Origin: Sphingomonadales bacterium
Lineage (GTDB): Bacteria > Pseudomonadota > Alphaproteobacteria > Sphingomonadales > Sphingomonadaceae
Assembly (NCBI GenBank): GCA_025362295.1
Contig: JANYGX010000020.1
Location: 157,532 to 221,531, forward strand
DNA length: 64,000 nt
Direction: 5' to 3'
How positions within the stretch are numbered: position 1 is the stretch's first letter; every line of letters begins with the position of its first letter. Position numbers and translations under genes: made by a program. Shown here in pieces: positions 1 through 8,567 of this stretch. The notes beneath the pieces were generated by a model. That model did no database searches. It was not told the DNA's origin and saw nothing but the letters and a program-made list of their open reading frames with translations.

Positions 1-148
1 ATCAGGTTTTGTTATGGGCGTAGCCACTGAGGGGCATATAGCAGCAGTACCGGCTGAACTCAGTCATTAGAATTTAATTGTTTGCAGCAACTGCTGCTGT
101 TATCGTTCAATTCATTCACCGCATAGAATGAATTGATTAATAACGCGG

Positions 149-453
149 TCACTTCATTGCCGCGTTAATCCGACGCTGTACATTCTTCGCCAAAGTTTGC
201 TCCACTTGCTGTTGGAGCACATCATACCGTCGTTATGTCCCTGGTCCCAAATCCGGAGTCCACTTCTCGATTTTGATGCGTTCCAGCAATGCAAGGCCAG
301 CGCGACATGATTTCCAAACTGGATCGATTTGCCCGAAGTGGGCATTGATGCCAGCAAGATGAAGCTGATAAACAGTTGAATAAACTTAAATAAATCTTTG
401 GCTATGGGTGTGATTGAGTTTTGTTGTGTTTTAAACATTGTGTGCATATCCAT
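149..453 (-). pseudogene. broken small helical protein gene (phasin-like?)
   Basis: An intact 99-residue frame exists here, but its C-terminal half is unconvincing: Trp/Ser/Arg-rich, with no family look. A different minus-strand frame is much more protein-like. It reads LHLAGINAHFGQIDPVWKSC, then an Ala/Leu/Glu stretch ending LGPGT, an in-frame TAA at about 218-220, and then YDVLQQQVEQTLAKNVQRRI ending at TGA 149-151. The plausible N-terminus (MFKTQQNSITPIAKDLF) lies in the first frame, so one frameshift and one nonsense codon separate the parts. The amphipathic, Gln-rich helical tail resembles phasins or other granule-associated small proteins, but that identity is inference only. It lies about 150 bp downstream of etfA on the same strand. 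Bases 1-148 and 454-601 show no further gene. Confidence 0.4.
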
Positions 454-601
454 ATAATTAAATCCTATATGGCAAATATCTCACAATGTTATCGTGTAGG
501 AAAGGGTTATTTTTTGCTTCAAGCTAATGGCAATGATATCAGTAACAAGCATCTATGTGCCTTATTTCAACCATAATGCGACTCGGCGAGTTATAGCGCA
601 T

Positions 602-1531
602 TCAGGTCTTGCTGGTCATCTCCGGCACGGCTTTGAACAGGTCGGCCACCAGACCAAAATCAGCCACTTGAAATATTGGCGCGTCCTCGTCCTTGTTGAT
701 GGCGACAATAATTTTGCTATCTTTCATGCCCGCCAAATGCTGAATGGCACCGGATATTCCGGCCGCAATATACAGCTCAGGCGCAACTATTTTACCGGTC
801 TGGCCGACCTGATAATCATTGGGCATATAGCCTGCGTCAACCGCTGCGCGGGAGGCACCAATAGCTGCACCAAGTTTGTCAGCAAGGGGCTCTATAATTG
901 TATGAAACGCATCCGCCGAGCCCAAAGCGCGGCCACCGGAAACGATAATTTTCGCAGCGGTTAGTTCAGGCCGATCAGACTTGGTGAGGTCAGCACCGAT
1001 GAAACTCGACAAGCCTTTATCACCGCTGCTGGCCACAGCCTCAATTTCAGCGTTGCCACCTGTGCTCGCCGCTTTGGCAAAAGCTGTTGTGCGCACAGTG
1101 ATCACTTTTTTGGCATCGGTTGAAGTGACGGTAGCAATGGCGTTACCCGCATAGATGGGACGGGTGAATGTATCAGCGGATTCAACAGACAAAATTTCTG
1201 AGATCTGCTGGCTGTCCAAAAGTGCAGCGACACGCGGCAAAATATTTTTGCCTGTGGCCGTTGCCGGGGCCAGCAGGGCATCATAATGTGCCATCAGGCC
1301 AACGATGAGAGGCGCAATATTTTCTGCCAACTGGTTGGCATAGATGGTATCATCAGCGACCAACACTTTGGTTACGCCAGCAATCTTGCTTGCTGCTTCT
1401 GCGGCTCCCATGCACCCATGGCCAGCCACCAACACGTGCACCTCACCTAGTCTTGCAGCAGCGGTTACCGTCGCCAGTGTAGCATCCTTGATCGAAACAT
1501 TATCGTTTTCTGCCAATACCAAAACACTCAT
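602..1531 (-). CDS. etfA: electron transfer flavoprotein subunit alpha
   Basis: This is the alpha subunit of the heterodimeric electron transfer flavoprotein. It binds FAD and passes electrons from acyl-CoA and other flavin dehydrogenases to ETF:quinone oxidoreductase. At 309 residues it has the usual length. The N-terminal domain (about 1-190) is the adenine-nucleotide-hydrolase-like fold. The C-terminal FAD domain carries SGGRALGS (about 195), [31 protein letters not shown] and a conserved [20 protein letters not shown] tail. It overlaps the upstream etfB stop by 4 bp, the normal translationally coupled etfBA arrangement. Confidence 0.97.
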   Translation of the reverse strand: MSVLVLAENDNVSIKDATLATVTAAARLGEVHVLVAGHGCMGAAEAASKIAGVTKVLVADDTIYANQLAENIAPLIVGLMAHYDALLAPATATGKNILPRVAALLDSQQISEILSVESADTFTRPIYAGNAIATVTSTDAKKVITVRTTAFAKAASTGGNAEIEAVASSGDKGLSSFIGADLTKSDRPELTAAKIIVSGGRALGSADAFHTIIEPLADKLGAAIGASRAAVDAGYMPNDYQVGQTGKIVAPELYIAAGISGAIQHLAGMKDSKIIVAINKDEDAPIFQVADFGLVADLFKAVPEMTSKT

Positions 1532-2277
1532 GCTATTGCTCCTGCTTCCTTAAGTTTTTCAACAAGTTCCTCAACCGTTTTGACCTTAACACCAGCCAAT
1601 CGTTTAGGTGGCTCTGTCACTTTTATGGTTTGCAAACGGGTTGCATCGGACACACAATAATCAGCTGGAGTTTTCTCATCAATTTTTTTAGACTTTGCTT
1701 TCATGATATTGGGGAGAGATGCATAGCGCGGTTCGTTCAAACGCAAATCAGCACTGATAATGGCCGGCAGTTTGAGATTAATGGTCTCTAGCCCGCCATC
1801 GACTTCGCGAGTGACGACCACCATGGCTCCGTCAACAACGATCTTCGAAGCAAACGTACCCTGTGACCAGCCAAGCAAAGCTGCCAGCATCTGGCCTGTC
1901 TGGTTGGCATCATCATCAATCGCCTGTTTGCCAAGAATGACCATACCAGGTTGCTCATCAGCACAAATCTTGGCGAGAATTTTTGCAACCATCAACGATT
2001 CAGTGCCCACATCGGTTTTGACTAGAATACCGCGATCAGCACCCATTGCCAAAGCCGTGCGCAAGGTTTCGGTGCACTGCTGAATGCCAATAGAGACAAC
2101 CACAACTTCCGTTGCCACGCCCTTCTCCCGTAAACGCAAGGCTTCTTCAACAGCAATCTCGTCGAAGGGGTTCATCGACATTTTTACATTTGCCAGATCT
2201 ATACCCGTCTGATCAGCTTTGACCCGAACTTTAACGTTGTAGTCTACAACCCTTTTGACGGGTACCAAAATTCTCAT
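1528..2277 (-). CDS. etfB: electron transfer flavoprotein subunit beta
   Basis: This is the beta subunit of ETF, which holds AMP and docks the partner dehydrogenases. The 249 residues match the family length. Diagnostic stretches are [20 protein letters not shown] at the N-terminus, [31 protein letters not shown] and [18 protein letters not shown], the ETF-beta signature region. It is the first gene of the minus-strand etfBA unit. A perfect palindrome lies 28 bp upstream of its start (2305-2322), so the operon is probably under a dedicated fatty-acid or branched-chain amino-acid catabolism regulator that is not in the window. Confidence 0.97.
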   Translation of the reverse strand: MRILVPVKRVVDYNVKVRVKADQTGIDLANVKMSMNPFDEIAVEEALRLREKGVATEVVVVSIGIQQCTETLRTALAMGADRGILVKTDVGTESLMVAKILAKICADEQPGMVILGKQAIDDDANQTGQMLAALLGWSQGTFASKIVVDGAMVVVTREVDGGLETINLKLPAIISADLRLNEPRYASLPNIMKAKSKKIDEKTPADYCVSDATRLQTIKVTEPPKRLAGVKVKTVEELVEKLKEAGAIA

Positions 2278-2304
2278 GAACGTTTCTCGCTAAAATGTTT
2301 ATTG

Positions 2305-2322
2305 GTTGACGTAAACGTCAAC
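2305..2322. promoter_or_regulatory. palindromic operator upstream of etfBA
   Basis: GTTGACGTAAACGTCAAC is a perfect 8+2+8 inverted repeat ending 28 bp before the etfB start codon. The TTGACGT-ACGTCAA shape resembles, from memory, the LiuR (MerR-family) motif in front of leucine/isovalerate catabolism and etf genes in proteobacteria. PsrA/FadR-type TetR operators are the alternative. No cognate regulator gene is in view. Confidence 0.6.
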
Positions 2323-2416
2323 TTGGCCCTTCTGTCAACTCACGAAACTGTGGTGCTCTGACGCAGAACAAAAATTGAGATAAATTTGTAACAATTCTGG
2401 CGTACTAAACTATTAG

Positions 2417-2431
2417 TTAACAATTTGTTAA
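2417..2431. promoter_or_regulatory. CtrA-box-like sequence TTAA-N7-TTAA
   Basis: TTAACAATTTGTTAA matches the alphaproteobacterial CtrA consensus TTAA-N7-TTAA (final C replaced by G) and is itself nearly palindromic. It lies only 10 bp before the ATG of the acyltransferase gene, a position that would suit repression or a very short leader. The region is AT-rich, so a chance match is quite possible. Confidence 0.3.
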
Positions 2432-2441
2432 GTATATTTAC

Positions 2442-3590
2442 ATGGCTCAAGCAAACACGCCGTATTTTCAATCTCTCCACGGCTTGAGAGGGATCGTGGC
2501 GTTTATAATAGTCATATATCATCGTAGAATGTGGTTTGGCAGTGATGCCATTGCAAACCACGCTTATCTTGGTGCAGATTTTTTCTTCATGCTAAGCGGC
2601 ATAGTATTATCCAGTTCGTATCAATCAAGACTGTGTCAGGGAATGGCGTTCGGAGAGTATTTCAAAAAACGAATTATCCGATTATACCCATTGCTAATCA
2701 TGTCAGCTTTATTCGCAGCCGTTGCTACATATGGCAAAATTCATGCACACAAAATACCAGCCGATCCACACTTTTTATGGAATGTTGCCGCAACTGCCCT
2801 TGTCATTCCAAATTTTGTTGCAAATGAGTATTTTAGCATGAACCGCCCATTATGGACTTTATTTTGGGAGATATTAATCAGCATATTGTTTGGTGCCATC
2901 GGATATCGTTTGAAAACGAGATATTTAATAATAATTGTTGTTGTTTCAGAAATTTTGGCAATTTATGCACAACTACATTATCATACAGTTTTAATTGGTA
3001 ATGACCCAGCCGGTTTTGCGTTTGGCTTAGCGCGCGTCACATATTCGGCTGGTGTCGGCATACTCATATTCAGGCTTTACGAAACAAGACGTTTTGAATG
3101 GTTTAAAATAGGCATCGCCGGACCAATTACTATTGCAACAACCCTTTTTCTAATGCCTCATTATCAAGCTGCAACAATATATTACGATAGTTTTGTTCTG
3201 GTGGTATTATACCCGCTCATCATGTTTGCGTTGATGCGGCAAGAGCCACTATTTCCAAAACTCAGTCGCCTAAGTGGTGCCTTGTCGTATCCGCTATACG
3301 TGCTACACGAGCCTTTGCTATTTCTGCTCAGTGGCATTTTGATTATTACACATGTTTCCCAGTCTAATTCCGGTCCTGTTGAAGGTATGCTGCGTATAGT
3401 CACCATTATTATTTTAAGTTGGCTATGCCTTAAGTATTTAGATGAACCTTGCCGTCGATGGTTAACCCGCTTGAAAGACAAAAATCAAAATTCATCTGGG
3501 CCACTTGGAATTTTATCTCAAAGTTTGCGAGGTAAAGCTGTTCATCCATGTGCAGCTATCGATAACAGCCTGATTGGCAGCGATGTTTAA
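2442..3590 (+). CDS. acyltransferase family 3 membrane protein
   Basis: This is an integral inner-membrane acyltransferase of the Acyl_transf_3 (OafA/NodX/ExoZ) type, which moves acyl groups onto sugars of surface polysaccharide or lipid. The first segment has the family hallmark LHGLRGIVAFIIVIYH with the catalytic-type His, followed by YLGADFFFMLSGIVLS and the RLYPLL motif about 40 residues later. About ten hydrophobic segments follow up to residue 340. The substrate cannot be read from the sequence. The gene is visibly AT-richer than its neighbours and stands alone between two minus-strand operons, which suggests acquisition by transfer. Its last 78 bases overlap the end of the convergent lipoprotein gene. 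Confidence 0.88.
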   Translation: MAQANTPYFQSLHGLRGIVAFIIVIYHRRMWFGSDAIANHAYLGADFFFMLSGIVLSSSYQSRLCQGMAFGEYFKKRIIRLYPLLIMSALFAAVATYGKIHAHKIPADPHFLWNVAATALVIPNFVANEYFSMNRPLWTLFWEILISILFGAIGYRLKTRYLIIIVVVSEILAIYAQLHYHTVLIGNDPAGFAFGLARVTYSAGVGILIFRLYETRRFEWFKIGIAGPITIATTLFLMPHYQAATIYYDSFVLVVLYPLIMFALMRQEPLFPKLSRLSGALSYPLYVLHEPLLFLLSGILIITHVSQSNSGPVEGMLRIVTIIILSWLCLKYLDEPCRRWLTRLKDKNQNSSGPLGILSQSLRGKAVHPCAAIDNSLIGSDV

Positions 3591-4142
3591 AGCCGTCGCC
3601 ATACTAGCAGCAGTATCGGACGCTACATCAGCTTTGCCAACAAACTGCTTTTGCCAGAATATTTTATGATCCTGGGAAGGCATTACAAACGCATTGTAGG
3701 CAACAATAGCTGTCATTTTCCCATCCATGTATATTGCAAACTGGCTTATTTTACCTTCGAGTCTGTAGCGGGAAAGGCGTGCCGTTTGACCTTGTGATGC
3801 AACGGCGTAACCATGTGCTGTTAGCTGATCGGTCATGAGTTGCTGCAACATACGGCTTGGATGATCAGTCCAGCGCCCCAATTTTGTATAGCGCACTTCC
3901 TGAGCGCCCACGCGAACAGCAATACGGTCTTTGGCCAACTCAGCCGGAGCTTCAAATTCTTCAACAGTTACCAGAGTTGGCGCATTGATCGTATGGGCTG
4001 CCGTGGCAGTTGTATTAAATTGTGCTGCAAGGCTATAGCGCGGCGGCGGAGGACCGCTTTCACCGATCTTGATAAGCGGACCGCATCCAGCCAATCCATA
4101 TACAGCCAAGAGGCTTATCCAGCTATTTGTCTTTGTTGTCAT
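3513..4142 (-). CDS. ABC-type transport auxiliary lipoprotein (MlaD partner, PqiC-like)
   Basis: A lipoprotein of about 209 residues that follows an MCE-protein gene. This matches the ABC-transport auxiliary component family (DUF330/PqiC-like), which accompanies Mla/Pqi lipid transporters on the periplasmic side of the outer membrane. The signal segment SLLAVYGLAGC holds a clear lipobox (LAGC), with Cys at about residue 20. The start MTTKTNS at 4142 is preferred because it gives a short normal signal peptide; an ATG at 4160 would add six residues. The gene overlaps the end of mlaD by 20 bp, so it is the last gene of the mlaEFD operon. Its 3' end overlaps the convergent acyltransferase. Confidence 0.8.
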   Translation of the reverse strand: MTTKTNSWISLLAVYGLAGCGPLIKIGESGPPPPRYSLAAQFNTTATAAHTINAPTLVTVEEFEAPAELAKDRIAVRVGAQEVRYTKLGRWTDHPSRMLQQLMTDQLTAHGYAVASQGQTARLSRYRLEGKISQFAIYMDGKMTAIVAYNAFVMPSQDHKIFWQKQFVGKADVASDTAASMATALNIAANQAVIDSCTWMNSFTSQTLR

Positions 4143-5073
4143 ACTCTGGCACCTTTTCATTGCTTAGCAGTGATGTGGCACCGCCATCATTAAGTCTGTC
4201 TGCAGTAGATTGTAAGCTTGATGAAAGGTTTTGCATATTGACTATCAATCGATTGAGCTCAGGCAATGTTGTGTCACCCAGTGCCGTCAAGCCTGGCTTG
4301 GTTTCTTTTACAGCACGTTGCAACTCTTGAATTGTTTCATCGCTGCGAGAGAGAATAGCTTGGGTTTGATTGAGCAGGGCTGGCACGCGCAATTTTATGG
4401 TTTTGTCTGTGTTATTGGCCAAAGACTTGATGGATCCGGCCGTACTCTTGAGTTCCGCAAGTGTGGCACCAAGATTTCCGATAGCCGCTTCAAGTTCAGG
4501 CGTTTTTCTCGATAATCCGCCACTCAATTTTTCAAGGTTGGTAACCGTCCTGCCAAAATTCTTTCTGTTTTCTTCATTCATAATTTGCCCAAGTCTTGTG
4601 ATCGTTACACTGGCTTGTTCCAGCAATTGTGGCGCAGTGTTGATGATCGATTCAATGGAGGAAGGGCGGGAGGGAATAATTGGAATTTCACGTCCCGGTT
4701 CTGCCGTTATTTCCGCTTGGCCGCGTATGCCGCCGGCAATTTGTATAAATGCAACACCTGTCAAACCTTGGAAATCGAGGCTGGCAATTGCCCCCTTTAA
4801 TATTGGCGTGCCCTCTTTGACACGCAACCGCAGGTGCACAGTTCCAGGGTTGTTTGGCATGAGCGCTATGGCATGAACATCACCAATCGGCACACCTTGA
4901 AACCGCACGGGTGCGCCAACCGCTAGCCCTGTGACCGACCCATGATAAAACACATCGTAATCTTTGGTATCTCCCTGATTGATGCGGGTAACCCATACGA
5001 CAAAAGCGAACAGAGCACCCATCAACATCAATAAAAAAGCACCTATGAGCACATGACTTGCTTTGGTTTCCAT
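4123..5073 (-). CDS. mlaD: MlaD-family MCE substrate-binding protein
   Basis: This is the periplasmic, membrane-anchored MCE component of an Mla-type phospholipid transporter. One N-terminal transmembrane helix (about residues 8-28) is followed by a single MCE domain (about 38-116) with GSVTGLAVGAPVRFQGVPIG, LRLRVKEGTPI and DFQGLTGVAFIQI. A long helical region (about 135-305) is rich in Leu/Ser/Asn and probably forms the channel-like coiled bundle of long-tailed MCE proteins. At 316 residues it is longer than E. coli MlaD (183 aa), as is common for alphaproteobacterial versions. It sits 9 bp after mlaF. Confidence 0.92.
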   Translation of the reverse strand: METKASHVLIGAFLLMLMGALFAFVVWVTRINQGDTKDYDVFYHGSVTGLAVGAPVRFQGVPIGDVHAIALMPNNPGTVHLRLRVKEGTPILKGAIASLDFQGLTGVAFIQIAGGIRGQAEITAEPGREIPIIPSRPSSIESIINTAPQLLEQASVTITRLGQIMNEENRKNFGRTVTNLEKLSGGLSRKTPELEAAIGNLGATLAELKSTAGSIKSLANNTDKTIKLRVPALLNQTQAILSRSDETIQELQRAVKETKPGLTALGDTTLPELNRLIVNMQNLSSSLQSTADRLNDGGATSLLSNEKVPEYDNKDK

Positions 5074-5082
5074 AATGTTAAA

Positions 5083-5871
5083 TTATCCTCGTGTTGCATC
5101 AACAGAGTCAAGGGCAGCACGACCTCTTGGACCGTTAAAATATGCCTTTACCCATGGATGGGGAAATTGACGTAGGTCGGATATCGGCGCGGTTACCAAA
5201 ACTTTGCGATCAGCAAGCACAGCCACCCGATCACATATGGTGTGCAGGGTATCGAGATCGTGCGTGATTAAAAATACTGTGAAACCAAGCGTTTTTTGCA
5301 AAGATTTTATAAGTGTATCAAACTCGGCGGCTGCGATTGGATCAAGTCCGGCTGTAGGCTCATCAAGAAATAATATTTCAGGGTCAAGAGCCAAAGCTCT
5401 GGCCACGCCAACCCTTTTCCGCATACCACCCGAGAGTTCGTTAGGAAATTTGTATCCTGCTTCTGGTGTCAAGCCCACCATGGCAAGTTTGTATGAGGCA
5501 ATTTCTGCCATTAACTTTGGTTCCATAGGTGCAAATTCACGTATCGGCACTTCAATGTTTTCCAATACGGTGAGCGATGTGAATAGCGCACCATTTTGAA
5601 ACAAAACTCCCCAATGTGCGCGCATTGCCTTGGCGTCGGACATGCTCAGGTCTTGATTGTTTTTACCATTGATTGTGATGGTGCCGGACTCATATTTTTG
5701 CAAACCGATAACAGATCGCAACAATACAGATTTACCTGTGCCAGATCCACCCACGATCCCCAGAATTTCACCGCGCCTGACGTCCAGATCGAGATTGTTA
5801 TGCACAACTTGGTCTCCGAATGTGTTTCGAAGCCCTCGAATGGACAAGATAATATCGTCTGCCATTACCAA
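5083..5871 (-). CDS. mlaF: Mla-type ABC transporter ATP-binding protein
   Basis: This is the cytoplasmic ATPase of the Mla lipid transport system, pairing with the MlaE permease. The 262 residues carry Walker A GGSGTGKS (about 41-48), a Q-loop at LFQNGALF, signature LSGGMRKR, Walker B ILFLDEPTAGLDP and the H-loop THD. ELSGGMRKRVGVARALALDP is typical of the MlaF branch rather than of amino-acid importers. The start may be at MADD (5865) rather than 5871. Either start overlaps the mlaE stop, so translation is coupled. Confidence 0.94.
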   Translation of the reverse strand: MVMADDIILSIRGLRNTFGDQVVHNNLDLDVRRGEILGIVGGSGTGKSVLLRSVIGLQKYESGTITINGKNNQDLSMSDAKAMRAHWGVLFQNGALFTSLTVLENIEVPIREFAPMEPKLMAEIASYKLAMVGLTPEAGYKFPNELSGGMRKRVGVARALALDPEILFLDEPTAGLDPIAAAEFDTLIKSLQKTLGFTVFLITHDLDTLHTICDRVAVLADRKVLVTAPISDLRQFPHPWVKAYFNGPRGRAALDSVDATRG

Positions 5872-6992
5872 TCAATCGCTGTAAAAAAGACAGCAAAAAA
5901 AGCATCACTCACAATAACCAGAAATATGGATGCAACCACCGACGCTGTTGTATGTTCACCGACCGATTGAGCGCCACCTTCAACCTGCATACCTTCAAAA
6001 CATCCAACGACGGCTATAATTACACCAAATACGGGCGCTTTTAATATACCGACCAGAAAAGTTTTGACAGTTATCACATCGCGTAGTCTTTCAATAAAAG
6101 TATCAAGTGGAATGCCAAGCTGTATATAGCTTAAGAGTGCACCACCTGCGAGTGACATCATGCTGGCGTAAAATCCCAGCAAAGGCATTAAAATAAAAAG
6201 GGCAAACACCCTTGGCATAATCAAAACATCAATAGGGTCAAGCCCGATGGTCTGCATGGCGTCGACTTCTTCTTCCAGTTTCATCGATCCAATCTGTGCT
6301 GTAAAGGCAGAGCCTGAACGACCAGCAACCATGATTGCACAGATAAGCACTCCCAGTTCACGTATGGTTGAAATACCAACCAAATCGACAACAAAAACCT
6401 CCGCACCGAACTGTTTTAATTCAACGGCTCCTTGTTGCACCAACACAAGGCCGATCAAAAAAGATAACAACCCCACAATTGGTAAAGCCTTTAATCCAAT
6501 TTCCTCAAACTGTGTTGTCATGGCATTCCAGCGAATACGCCCTGGATGTCTAATCGAACCAATAAAACCCAGAACAACAACACCAAGAAATTCAAGCAGG
6601 CGCGAAATTTTTTCAAATAGGGCGATTGCGCTTGCGCCCATGGTAGCCAGGCTTTGCAACCATTTATTTTTGGTGGGCGCTGTTTTCTCTGTTGCTGTAT
6701 CGTATGAGCCAACATGCAATATTAGTGCTGTTTGTTTTTCAGTAACATCACCAATTGTTACATTTGCTCCTACTTTTTCCATACGTTTTTTGGTGCTGTA
6801 TATTAGCCATGCGCCTGTTGTATCGAAATTTCTAACGCCCTTCATATTGATAATAACGGGCTGATTATTGCTAACGGCAATATCATTGAGTTTGCTACGC
6901 CAATTATTGGCAGTAATAATTGTCATGTCACCCTTGAGTAGAATGGACCGACCGTTGTCATTATGGTTGTCTTTAAGCGTTATTTCAGTCAC
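5865..6992 (-). CDS. mlaE: MlaE permease with N-terminal STAS domain
   Basis: This is the inner-membrane permease of the Mla transporter. Residues 1-95 form a STAS domain (INMKGVRNFDTTGAWLIYS; the Thr of FDTTGAW sits where MlaB-like STAS proteins have Ser/Thr), so the MlaB function is fused here instead of being a separate gene as in E. coli. Residues 125-375 are the MlaE domain, with RELGVLICAIMVAGRSGSAF, EEEVDAMQTIGLDP and LVMPRVFALFIL-like segments. It starts with GTG inside the stop of the preceding gene (GTGA overlap). No mlaC is in the cluster. Confidence 0.93.
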   Translation of the reverse strand: MTEITLKDNHNDNGRSILLKGDMTIITANNWRSKLNDIAVSNNQPVIINMKGVRNFDTTGAWLIYSTKKRMEKVGANVTIGDVTEKQTALILHVGSYDTATEKTAPTKNKWLQSLATMGASAIALFEKISRLLEFLGVVVLGFIGSIRHPGRIRWNAMTTQFEEIGLKALPIVGLLSFLIGLVLVQQGAVELKQFGAEVFVVDLVGISTIRELGVLICAIMVAGRSGSAFTAQIGSMKLEEEVDAMQTIGLDPIDVLIMPRVFALFILMPLLGFYASMMSLAGGALLSYIQLGIPLDTFIERLRDVITVKTFLVGILKAPVFGVIIAVVGCFEGMQVEGGAQSVGEHTTASVVASIFLVIVSDAFFAVFFTAIDW

Positions 6993-7930
6993 TCAGCTGC
7001 CTGTTTAAAATGAATTGGTGTCAATTGTAATTTTGGCAGAAGTTGTCCAAATATAACAAGTACTTTGGCAATTTGTTCCTTTAACTTGAAAAAACCTTCA
7101 TTCTTAATAATTTTATCCTCATCCATATACAAACTGCGATCTATTTCAATTTGCAGCGCATGAAAGCCGTTTTCTGGACGCCCGTATGTTTCAGTCGTAT
7201 ATCCACCGGCATATGGCGTATTATAATTGACGGATAAGCCTTGATTTTTGAAAGCATCGGCCACCGCCGAAAGAAGGGCAGGGTGGCAGGATTGTCCCCA
7301 ACGATCCCCTAGAATGATGTCTGCAAGCTTTTGCGCGCGGCGATTGATTAAAGCTTCAGACGGCATAGAATGCCAGTCAAGCATAACAACCGTTCCAAAT
7401 TGCATGTGCAAAGTATCTATTTCACGCTTTATAGCAGCATGCCATGGATCATAAACTATTTTCATTCGGGACTTGAATTCATCCAGTGTCAGCTTTCGAT
7501 TGTAGATGTTAAGGCCATGGCCAACCACTCTGGCAACAACACCTAAACCGGCAGCAATTCTTTCCTGAGCCGTAATGTATTTACAATTATCACTTAAAGC
7601 ATTGTTATTATTGTATAAATTTGAAATATTTGTGTCATTAAATAATTTTGGGTCAATCTCGTTCGCATTGCGGTTAAGGTCCACATAGGCTCGGGCATAA
7701 TGCGCGCACAAGCTTGTCATTCCGATATCTGGAGCAGTACTTATAAGTTGGTCTACAAAAGCGTCTTCAGAGCGACGCAACGCTGTCAGGCTGAGACGGC
7801 TAGCCGACACCATATCATCAGGATAATAGCTACCGCTGTGAGGGGAGCATAAGAGCACTGGCAAAGGCTCTGTTCCCTTTCGCGGGTAGAGCAGTTGATA
7901 CGGCACAGGTTCGGAACAAATTATTGTCAT
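6989..7930 (-). CDS. N-formylglutamate amidohydrolase family protein
   Basis: A zinc amidohydrolase of the N-formylglutamate amidohydrolase (HutG/FGase) family, 313 residues. Visible family motifs are LCSPHSGSYYP (metal-ligand His), HYARAYVDLNRNANEIDP, VMLDWHSMP, NTPYAGGYTT and LQIEIDRSLYMDE. No other histidine-utilisation genes are nearby, so the physiological substrate is open. In alphaproteobacteria such genes often stand beside cpdR, as here. It is the first gene of the mla transcription unit and is separated from divergent cpdR by about 100 bp that must hold both promoters. Confidence 0.85.
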   Translation of the reverse strand: MTIICSEPVPYQLLYPRKGTEPLPVLLCSPHSGSYYPDDMVSASRLSLTALRRSEDAFVDQLISTAPDIGMTSLCAHYARAYVDLNRNANEIDPKLFNDTNISNLYNNNNALSDNCKYITAQERIAAGLGVVARVVGHGLNIYNRKLTLDEFKSRMKIVYDPWHAAIKREIDTLHMQFGTVVMLDWHSMPSEALINRRAQKLADIILGDRWGQSCHPALLSAVADAFKNQGLSVNYNTPYAGGYTTETYGRPENGFHALQIEIDRSLYMDEDKIIKNEGFFKLKEQIAKVLVIFGQLLPKLQLTPIHFKQAAE

Positions 7931-8032
7931 AAAAAATCATTCTTAAAGACTTTGTAGCATAACTGTTAACGGGCTGGTGTTATATTATATGAGCTTGTAC
8001 TATATTGAGACAATAAAAAGGATTAAGCCATA

Positions 8033-8392
8033 ATGGCTAGAATTTTACTGGCAGAAGATGACGATTCTATGCGTGGCTTTCTCGCACGTGCCATCGAAAA
8101 GTCTGGCCATGAGGTTACATCAGTGGATCGCGGCACCACGGCCTTGCCACTTATTGCCACCGGACAATACGATCTGTTGCTGACAGATATCGTTATGCCG
8201 GAAATGGACGGCATTGAACTCGCCCAACGCGCCGCTGCCTTGGCTCCTAAAATGCAGGTTATGTTTATTACTGGCTTTGCTGCTGTCGCTTTAAATAAAC
8301 GTTCAAATACACCACAAAATGCTAAAGTATTGTCAAAGCCATTTCACCTGCGCGATCTTGTGAGTGAGATAGACAGGCTATTGGCGGCATAG
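8033..8392 (+). CDS. cpdR: single-domain response regulator, CpdR type
   Basis: A stand-alone receiver domain of 119 residues with acidic pocket EDD (8-10), phosphoacceptor Asp52 in LLTDIVMPEMDG, Thr at MFITGFAA and Lys at VLSKPFHLRDL. There is no output domain. The MARILLAEDDDSMRGFLARA start and the SKPFHLRDLVSEI end are characteristic of CpdR, the ClpXP adaptor whose phosphorylation through the CckA-ChpT relay controls proteolysis of cell-cycle regulators. A Shine-Dalgarno-like AAGGA lies about 10 bp upstream of the ATG. Confidence 0.9.
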   Translation: MARILLAEDDDSMRGFLARAIEKSGHEVTSVDRGTTALPLIATGQYDLLLTDIVMPEMDGIELAQRAAALAPKMQVMFITGFAAVALNKRSNTPQNAKVLSKPFHLRDLVSEIDRLLAA

Positions 8393-8408
8393 CATTTGCT
8401 AATTTAAC

Positions 8409-8513
8409 CTATAGCCTATTCTTTACAGCCTCACGTAAATTTGCAATCAATTCGCCATGCGTTTGACTTATCTCTACAACTGTAAAGTGTTTGGCTGCTG
8501 ACTTACATTTCAT
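8409..8513 (-). CDS. possible 34-residue small ORF
   Basis: A short minus-strand frame between cpdR and the halogenase, starting MKCKSAAKHF and ending NLREAVKNRL. Its charged, helix-forming C-terminus looks more protein-like than chance sequence of this length usually does. No family is recognised, no clear ribosome-binding site precedes it, and it may be the remnant of a longer gene. The remainder of 8393-8567 shows nothing else. Confidence 0.2.
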   Translation of the reverse strand: MKCKSAAKHFTVVEISQTHGELIANLREAVKNRL

Positions 8514-8567
8514 CTGGAATATGTCATTACACTTGTTCGTAAAACTATTACGATATAAGTAGTAATA

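Noticed and set aside
527..964. 145-codon plus-strand frame at the end of etfA
   Set aside because: Lies opposite the conserved C-terminal FAD domain of etfA.
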